Shown here piece by piece: positions 60,156 through 64,000 of a stretch of DNA of 64,000 nucleotides. This DNA comes from Pleomorphovibrio marinus (GTDB lineage: Bacteria > Bacteroidota > Bacteroidia > Cytophagales > Cyclobacteriaceae), in the NCBI RefSeq assembly GCF_003347495.1, contig NZ_QCXY01000001.1, positions 868,001-932,000 of the forward strand, given 5' to 3'. The number at the start of each line of letters is the position of its first letter. Within the stretch, counting starts at the first letter, position 1. The position numbers were made by a program, and so were the translations under genes. The notes under the pieces are model-generated. The model saw only the letters and a program-made list of their open reading frames with translations. It was not told the origin of the DNA and did not search any database.

Positions 60156-61323
60156 GGATCTGGCCCAGGAATATAAAGAAGAAGTAATTCGTAACAGAAG
60201 GCACCTGCATCAGCACCCTGAACTGTCTTTCGAAGAGTTTCAGACTGTAGCTTTTGTAGAGGACCAATTAAAAAAAACCGGGATAGAAAAAATCGAGAAA
60301 AAGGCCAATACAGGATTAGTAGCGCTTATTGAAGGTAAAAATCCGGACAAAAAGGTCATAGCCCTAAGGGCAGATATGGATGCCCTGCCAATAGTTGAGG
60401 CCAATGCTGTTCCTTATAAATCCCGGAATGCAGGAGTAATGCATGCCTGTGGGCATGATGTCCACACTTCCTCTTTATTGGGAACTGCCAAAATTTTACA
60501 CGCATTAAAAGATAATTTCGAAGGCAGCATTAAACTTATTTTTCAGCCTGGGGAAGAACGCGTGCCTGGTGGTGCATCCATGATGATCAAAGATAAGGCA
60601 TTGGAAAACCCAAAACCTACCGCAATTCTAGGTCAACATGTGATGCCATTAATTCCAGCTGGCAAGGTTGGTTTCCGTTCTGGAATGTATATGGCCAGTG
60701 CGGACGAGCTCTATCTTACTATCAAGGGTAGAGGCGGGCATGGTGCCATGCCCGAAACGCTAATTGATCCTGTGCTAGTGACCTCTCACATCATTGTGGC
60801 TCTACAGCAGGTAGTAAGCAGGAGAGCCAGCCCTAAAGTGCCATCCGTTCTCTCTTTTGGTAAAATTATCGCAGACGGAGCGACTAATGTAATTCCTAAT
60901 GAAGTACTGGTGGAAGGTACCTTTAGAACCTTGGACGAAGATTGGAGAAAAGAAGCCCATAAGATAATGGTAAATTTGGCGAAGGGAATTGCAGAAGGAA
61001 TGGGCGCCAGTGTGGATTTTGAAGTGAGAAAAGGTTATCCTTTTCTGAAAAATGACCCACTTCTTACTTCTAACAGTACAAAAGCGGCCAAGGATTATTT
61101 GGGTGAAGAAAATGTGGTTGACTTAGACATCTGGATGGCCGCAGAAGATTTTTCTTATTATACTCAGGAGATGGATGGTTGTTTCTACCGATTGGGAACC
61201 AGAAATGAGGAAAAAGGGATCACATCGGGTGTCCATACACCCACATTTGACATTGATGAGAATGCCCTTGGAGTTAGCACTGGATTGATGGCCCATTTGG
61301 CTCTAGAGGCTTTGAAAAACTGA
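60136..61323 (+). CDS. M20-family amidohydrolase (IAA-amino acid hydrolase-like)
   Basis: A 395-residue zinc aminoacylase/carboxypeptidase. ATG 60136 (or 60142) is the likely start; the frame is open to 60085 but overlaps the SPOR gene. Motifs are HLHQHPELSFEEF, LRADMDALPIVE, HACGHDVHTSSLLG (metal ligands, near residue 105), FQPGEERVPGGASMM, GRGGHGAMPE (dimer/substrate His) and WMAAEDFSYY. The family cleaves N-acyl amino acids; specificity is unknown. It overlaps the SPOR lipoprotein gene by about 20 bases. Confidence 0.92.
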   Translation: MLMQKIKDLAQEYKEEVIRNRRHLHQHPELSFEEFQTVAFVEDQLKKTGIEKIEKKANTGLVALIEGKNPDKKVIALRADMDALPIVEANAVPYKSRNAGVMHACGHDVHTSSLLGTAKILHALKDNFEGSIKLIFQPGEERVPGGASMMIKDKALENPKPTAILGQHVMPLIPAGKVGFRSGMYMASADELYLTIKGRGGHGAMPETLIDPVLVTSHIIVALQQVVSRRASPKVPSVLSFGKIIADGATNVIPNEVLVEGTFRTLDEDWRKEAHKIMVNLAKGIAEGMGASVDFEVRKGYPFLKNDPLLTSNSTKAAKDYLGEENVVDLDIWMAAEDFSYYTQEMDGCFYRLGTRNEEKGITSGVHTPTFDIDENALGVSTGLMAHLALEALKN

Positions 61324-61479
61324 GAATCCCTACATACTAGGAAATCGGATAAAGATACTTATGGGGGCCTTGCCACCTGGCATTAACTAACTGTTCATGA
61401 GGATAAAGGCTATCGAGGTGACATTCAGGAAGATAAGGGGGGTCCGACTTTGCGGAATATTAAATAATATCTACGGTAA

Positions 61480-62172
61480 TTAATTTCCCGCAGCAATTAC
61501 TGCCAAATCTATAGATTGTGGAGAAACCATTTGCAGACAATTAGCACAGGAGGCAAGGGTTGCGCCAGTGGTAAGTACATCATCGACCAATAATATTCGT
61601 TTACCTATGAATAATTCCTCGTTGCTGATTTCGAAAACGCTTTCGACATTTTCCCATCTTTCTAATCTCGTCTTCTTGGTTTGTGTAGCAGTATATTTGC
61701 TTCTGGATATGCCTAAGGAAATTTCCACCTCCAATACCTCCCCTAGCCCTTGAGCGAAACATTGGCTTTGGTTATAGCCCCTTCTTCTAAGCTTTTGGGG
61801 ATGTAAGGGTACGGGTATTATATAATCCCAGGTCCCGGCAAACCCGTTTTCCAGAAGTAATCTCCCATATCGGTTTCCAAGCATCACCCCCAAGTTAGGT
61901 TTGTTCTTATACTTTAGCTGGTGAAGCAATTTCTGGCTTCTTCCTCTTTTGGCGTAGCGCAAAAATGCCAATACTCTGCCTACTTCGGCAAGTCCTGTTA
62001 TTTTTTGTTTTAGGTCATTCTCATAGGGCATCAGGTGGTAATCGGCCACAGGAAGTTGAATTTCGCAAAACCTGCAAATTTGATCTTCAAATCGATAGAG
62101 ACTTCTTTTACATATCGAACAGGTATTCGGAAATACCAGTGCCAAAAAATCTTCCCATATTTTGAAACGCAT
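61480..62172 (-). CDS. ComF-family phosphoribosyltransferase
   Basis: A 230-residue ComF protein. Its N-terminus has a zinc ribbon, CSICKRSLYRFEDQICRFC, then KYKNKPNLGVMLG, LHPQKLRRRGYNQSQCFAQGL and the PRPP-loop ILLVDDVLTTGATLASC near residue 195. ComF proteins act in DNA uptake in competent bacteria, but Bacteroidota copies are widespread and their role is unclear. It is a single-gene unit diverging from the small hypothetical gene. Confidence 0.92.
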   Translation of the reverse strand: MRFKIWEDFLALVFPNTCSICKRSLYRFEDQICRFCEIQLPVADYHLMPYENDLKQKITGLAEVGRVLAFLRYAKRGRSQKLLHQLKYKNKPNLGVMLGNRYGRLLLENGFAGTWDYIIPVPLHPQKLRRRGYNQSQCFAQGLGEVLEVEISLGISRSKYTATQTKKTRLERWENVESVFEISNEELFIGKRILLVDDVLTTGATLASCANCLQMVSPQSIDLAVIAAGN

Positions 62173-62214
62173 ACAGAAAAAGGCTTGTTAGTTTACTGTG
62201 CCGTCAATAACTGC

Positions 62215-62222
62215 TATATTTG
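62215..62222 (+). promoter_or_regulatory. Candidate -7 box
   Basis: TATATTTG matches TAnnTTTG, 46 bp upstream of ATG 62269. No -33 TTG at the usual spacing. Confidence 0.4.
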
Positions 62223-62268
62223 TAGGTTATATTAAGTAATTTAGCATAAAGGTGTCAAATTGACAAAC

Positions 62269-62631
62269 ATGTTCAAAAAAGACTTGGATTTAGAAATTCG
62301 ATGGAATAAATTATGTGCGGGTCTGGGAGAGATGCTGGGTAAAAAACCCTCTGATTTAAATGCCGTACTGTTTATTATTGGAGTGCAGGAATTGGGTAAA
62401 GGAAACTTGGCTTTCTCCAAAGAGGAAAAACAGGATTTGATGCACATAGCAGTTTGTAAGGTTCTTAGTTATTCAGGTTTTTATGAGCTGGGCTTTATAG
62501 ACCAAGATGGATGGCCACATTGGAAATTAATCAAGGCACTGCCCCACTTAGACACCGTTGAGCAGGAAAAAATGCTTAAGCTTCACGTATTGGAATATTT
62601 TGAAAAGGAATTTGAAACTGAGATCAATTAA
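62269..62631 (+). CDS. Conserved hypothetical protein
   Basis: A 120-residue cytoplasmic protein. ATG 62269 is preferred over an in-frame TTG at 62260. The sequence is helical with conserved-looking stretches WNKLCAGLGEMLGKKPS, VLFIIGVQELGKG and DGWPHWKLIKALPHLD. I know this type as a Bacteroidota hypothetical protein, without a named domain. It ends one base before the start of xth (62631/62632), so the two are probably co-transcribed. Confidence 0.7.
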   Translation: MFKKDLDLEIRWNKLCAGLGEMLGKKPSDLNAVLFIIGVQELGKGNLAFSKEEKQDLMHIAVCKVLSYSGFYELGFIDQDGWPHWKLIKALPHLDTVEQEKMLKLHVLEYFEKEFETEIN

Positions 62632-63399
62632 ATGAAACTAATCTCCTATAACGTCAATGGTATTCGTGCTGCTATGAAAAAGGGCTTTATGGAATGGCTT
62701 GCGGAATCAGACCCTGATATAGTAGCTCTTCAAGAAGTAAAGTCAACTCTTGATCAAATTCCCTCGAACATATTTGAAGATTTGGGATACAAAGTTTACT
62801 GGAATCCGGCGATAAAAAAAGGATACAGTGGGGTAGCCACCCTAAGTAAGGTAGAACCCAAAAATGTGTCTTATGGCATGGACAAAGAAAAATTTGATTC
62901 TGAGGGACGTATGTTGCGTTTGGATTTTGATAAGTTTTCTTTTATCAATACCTACTTTCCATCAGGAACAACCGGAGAAATCAGACAAACTTTAAAATAT
63001 GAGTTTTTGGATGACATCTTTGAACTGAGCAAAGACTTGAACCAATCCTTGCCAGGCATTGTATGGAGTGGAGACTACAACATTTGTCACAAGCCAATAG
63101 ATATACATGACCCAATATCCAACAAGAAAAGCTCAGGTTTTTTACCAGAAGAAAGGGCCTGGATGGACAAGTTTACTTCCTCCGGCTTTGATGACAGCTT
63201 CAGGGTAATTCATCCAGAAGAACCCCATCAATATAGTTGGTGGAGTTATAGGGCAAATTCAAGGGCCAAGAATAAAGGTTGGAGAATTGACTATCATATG
63301 ACAAGCAACAACCTCAAGGAAAAAATTAAAGACTCACAAATATTGACAGATATTGTTCATTCTGACCATTGTCCAGTATTGCTGGAATTAATGGATTAG
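62632..63399 (+). CDS. xth: Exodeoxyribonuclease III (AP endonuclease)
   Basis: A 255-residue Xth/ExoA-type nuclease for abasic-site repair. It has MKLISYNVNGIRAA, LQEVKS (catalytic Glu), GYSGVATLSK, SGDYNICHKPIDIHDP (the Asp/Asn centre), RIDYHMTS and the final SDHCPVLLEL (Asp-His pair). All are in canonical order and length is normal. It follows the small hypothetical gene without a gap. Confidence 0.96.
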   Translation: MKLISYNVNGIRAAMKKGFMEWLAESDPDIVALQEVKSTLDQIPSNIFEDLGYKVYWNPAIKKGYSGVATLSKVEPKNVSYGMDKEKFDSEGRMLRLDFDKFSFINTYFPSGTTGEIRQTLKYEFLDDIFELSKDLNQSLPGIVWSGDYNICHKPIDIHDPISNKKSSGFLPEERAWMDKFTSSGFDDSFRVIHPEEPHQYSWWSYRANSRAKNKGWRIDYHMTSNNLKEKIKDSQILTDIVHSDHCPVLLELMD

Positions 63400-63441
63400 A
63401 TGGAATATTAAATATTTTCACCATATAAGGAAAAAATCCTA

Positions 63442-63843
63442 ATGAAATCAATCAAAATTTCTATTCCATCATTAATTGAAAATATAACCATAATTGAAAG
63501 CTTCATTGACAATGCAAAGGAAAAGTTTCAAATCAATGATGACATATATGGTAATATCATGATTTCAGTTACAGAATGTGTCAGTAATGCCATCATTCAC
63601 GGTAACAAGGAAAACAGTAAGAAGCCCGTAAACATTGAACTCAAATTTTTGGATAACCAAATTAAGTTCATCATTGAGGATCAAGGAGCAGGATATGATT
63701 TCCAACATCTAGAAGATCCCACATCTCCACAAAACCTGGAGAAATCGGGAGGGAGGGGAGTATTCATTATGAAACACCTTTGTGATGAAATTGAGTTCGA
63801 AGACGATGGCAGAAAAACCATACTTACTTTTTACATGAACTAA
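63442..63843 (+). CDS. RsbW-like anti-sigma/serine kinase ATPase domain protein
   Basis: A 133-residue GHKL-type HATPase domain alone. The N-box is ECVSNAIIHGN, the G1 box is EDQGAGYDF and the G2 region is GGRGVFIMKHLCDEI. This is the SpoIIAB/RsbW type that binds anti-anti-sigma factors or sigma factors by ATP-dependent phosphorylation. No STAS or sigma gene is adjacent in the window. Its stop is two bases before the ybeY start, so it is in an operon with it; the pairing is common in this phylum. Confidence 0.87.
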   Translation: MKSIKISIPSLIENITIIESFIDNAKEKFQINDDIYGNIMISVTECVSNAIIHGNKENSKKPVNIELKFLDNQIKFIIEDQGAGYDFQHLEDPTSPQNLEKSGGRGVFIMKHLCDEIEFEDDGRKTILTFYMN

Positions 63844-63845
63844 TA

Positions 63846-64000
63846 ATGCCAATCAGGTTCTTTACGGAAGACATTGAATTTAGCCTTCCCCAAAAAAGAA
63901 AGCACCAGAAGTGGGTAGCCGAAATTATCAGGGAAAAGAATTTAAATGTTGGTGAAATCAATTATGTGTTTTGTTCGGACAAATACCTCCATGAAGTAAA
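63846..64000 (+). CDS. ybeY: rRNA maturation endonuclease YbeY (partial, runs off the window)
   Basis: The visible 51 residues begin MPIRFFTEDIEF and contain WVAEIIREKN and INYVFCSDKYLHEV, the start of the YbeY fold (the strand leading to the conserved LN/DYRGxDxxTDVLSF-like block). The zinc motif HGxLHLxGYDH lies beyond the window. The ATG is two bases after the RsbW-like gene. Confidence 0.85.
   Translation, partial: MPIRFFTEDIEFSLPQKRKHQKWVAEIIREKNLNVGEINYVFCSDKYLHEV

Noticed and set aside
1-64000. CRISPR arrays, prophage, insertion sequences and tRNA/rRNA genes
   Set aside because: No regularly spaced repeats, transposase or phage genes, and no tRNA-like cloverleaf or rRNA sequence was noticed on either strand.

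Overview
This 64 kb window is a stretch of chromosome from a Bacteroidota bacterium, most likely of the order Cytophagales (Cyclobacteriaceae-like, e.g. Algoriphagus or Cyclobacterium relatives). The pointers are a PorT-type protein of the type IX secretion system behind ubiE, a giant secreted lamin-tail/Ig-like protein with a type IX-style C-terminus, Bacteroidota-restricted small families (DUF5606, DUF4286), TAnnTTTG-type -7 boxes, few Shine-Dalgarno sequences, many SusD-era style lipoproteins and moderately AT-rich DNA. No rRNA, tRNA, IS element, prophage or CRISPR array was seen.

Layout. 1-1.9 kb (minus): a Tat-exported DHDPS-like aldolase (cut by the window edge), a flavin monooxygenase and a VOC protein. 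2-4.8 kb: lutABC lactate-oxidation operon behind a leader with a terminator-like hairpin. 5-14 kb: NDH-2, a Spy-like small protein, a glycosyltransferase-like protein, a perR-peroxiredoxin pair, an overlapping LMW phosphatase/fructosamine-kinase pair (protein deglycation), aspartate kinase diverging from fbp, DUF5606, engB. 14-18 kb: ubiE-porT, an SDR, a VanX-like dipeptidase lipoprotein, ThuA. 18-26 kb (minus): DoxDA fusion, GH43 lipoprotein, the 1751-residue lamin-tail protein. 26-28.4 kb: asd and a THUMP-like methyltransferase.

28.4-31.7 kb (minus) is the most remarkable locus: a well-formed fluoride (crcB) riboswitch precedes a CLC-F-type fluoride/proton antiporter gene, whose stop overlaps the start of a lipoprotein gene, followed 14 bp later by a second, paralogous lipoprotein gene. 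Both lipoproteins share a conserved cysteine pair, a central glycine-rich hydrophobic hairpin and a C-terminal helix motif. I recognise no described family for them, and their place in a fluoride-controlled operon suggests a new fluoride-response component.

32-39 kb: a TIGR01777 epimerase-like protein, a large M14 peptidase, a repeat-bearing intergenic stretch, and a carotenoid operon (CruF-like, CrtZ) whose last gene is a MerR/B12-binding CarH-like photoreceptor-type regulator. 39-45 kb: an exported catabolic module (PQQ-type sugar dehydrogenase-cytochrome c lipoprotein, CBM9-like protein, RidA, Tat-type SelA-like PLP enzyme, amidohydrolase), then a NudK-type hydrolase. 46-49 kb: kynurenine genes (3-hydroxyanthranilate dioxygenase, kynureninase, kynurenine 3-monooxygenase). 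49-53 kb: two tandem bile-acid:sodium-symporter family genes, a second exported RidA, an SMP-30-like lipoprotein. 53-64 kb: an ATPase-less REC-PAS-H-box protein, an exported superoxide dismutase, dapF, secA, a SPOR lipoprotein, an M20 amidohydrolase, comF, a small conserved protein, xth, an RsbW-like ATPase and the start of ybeY.

Limits: everything comes from reading motifs and layout; no alignments or structure predictions were run.
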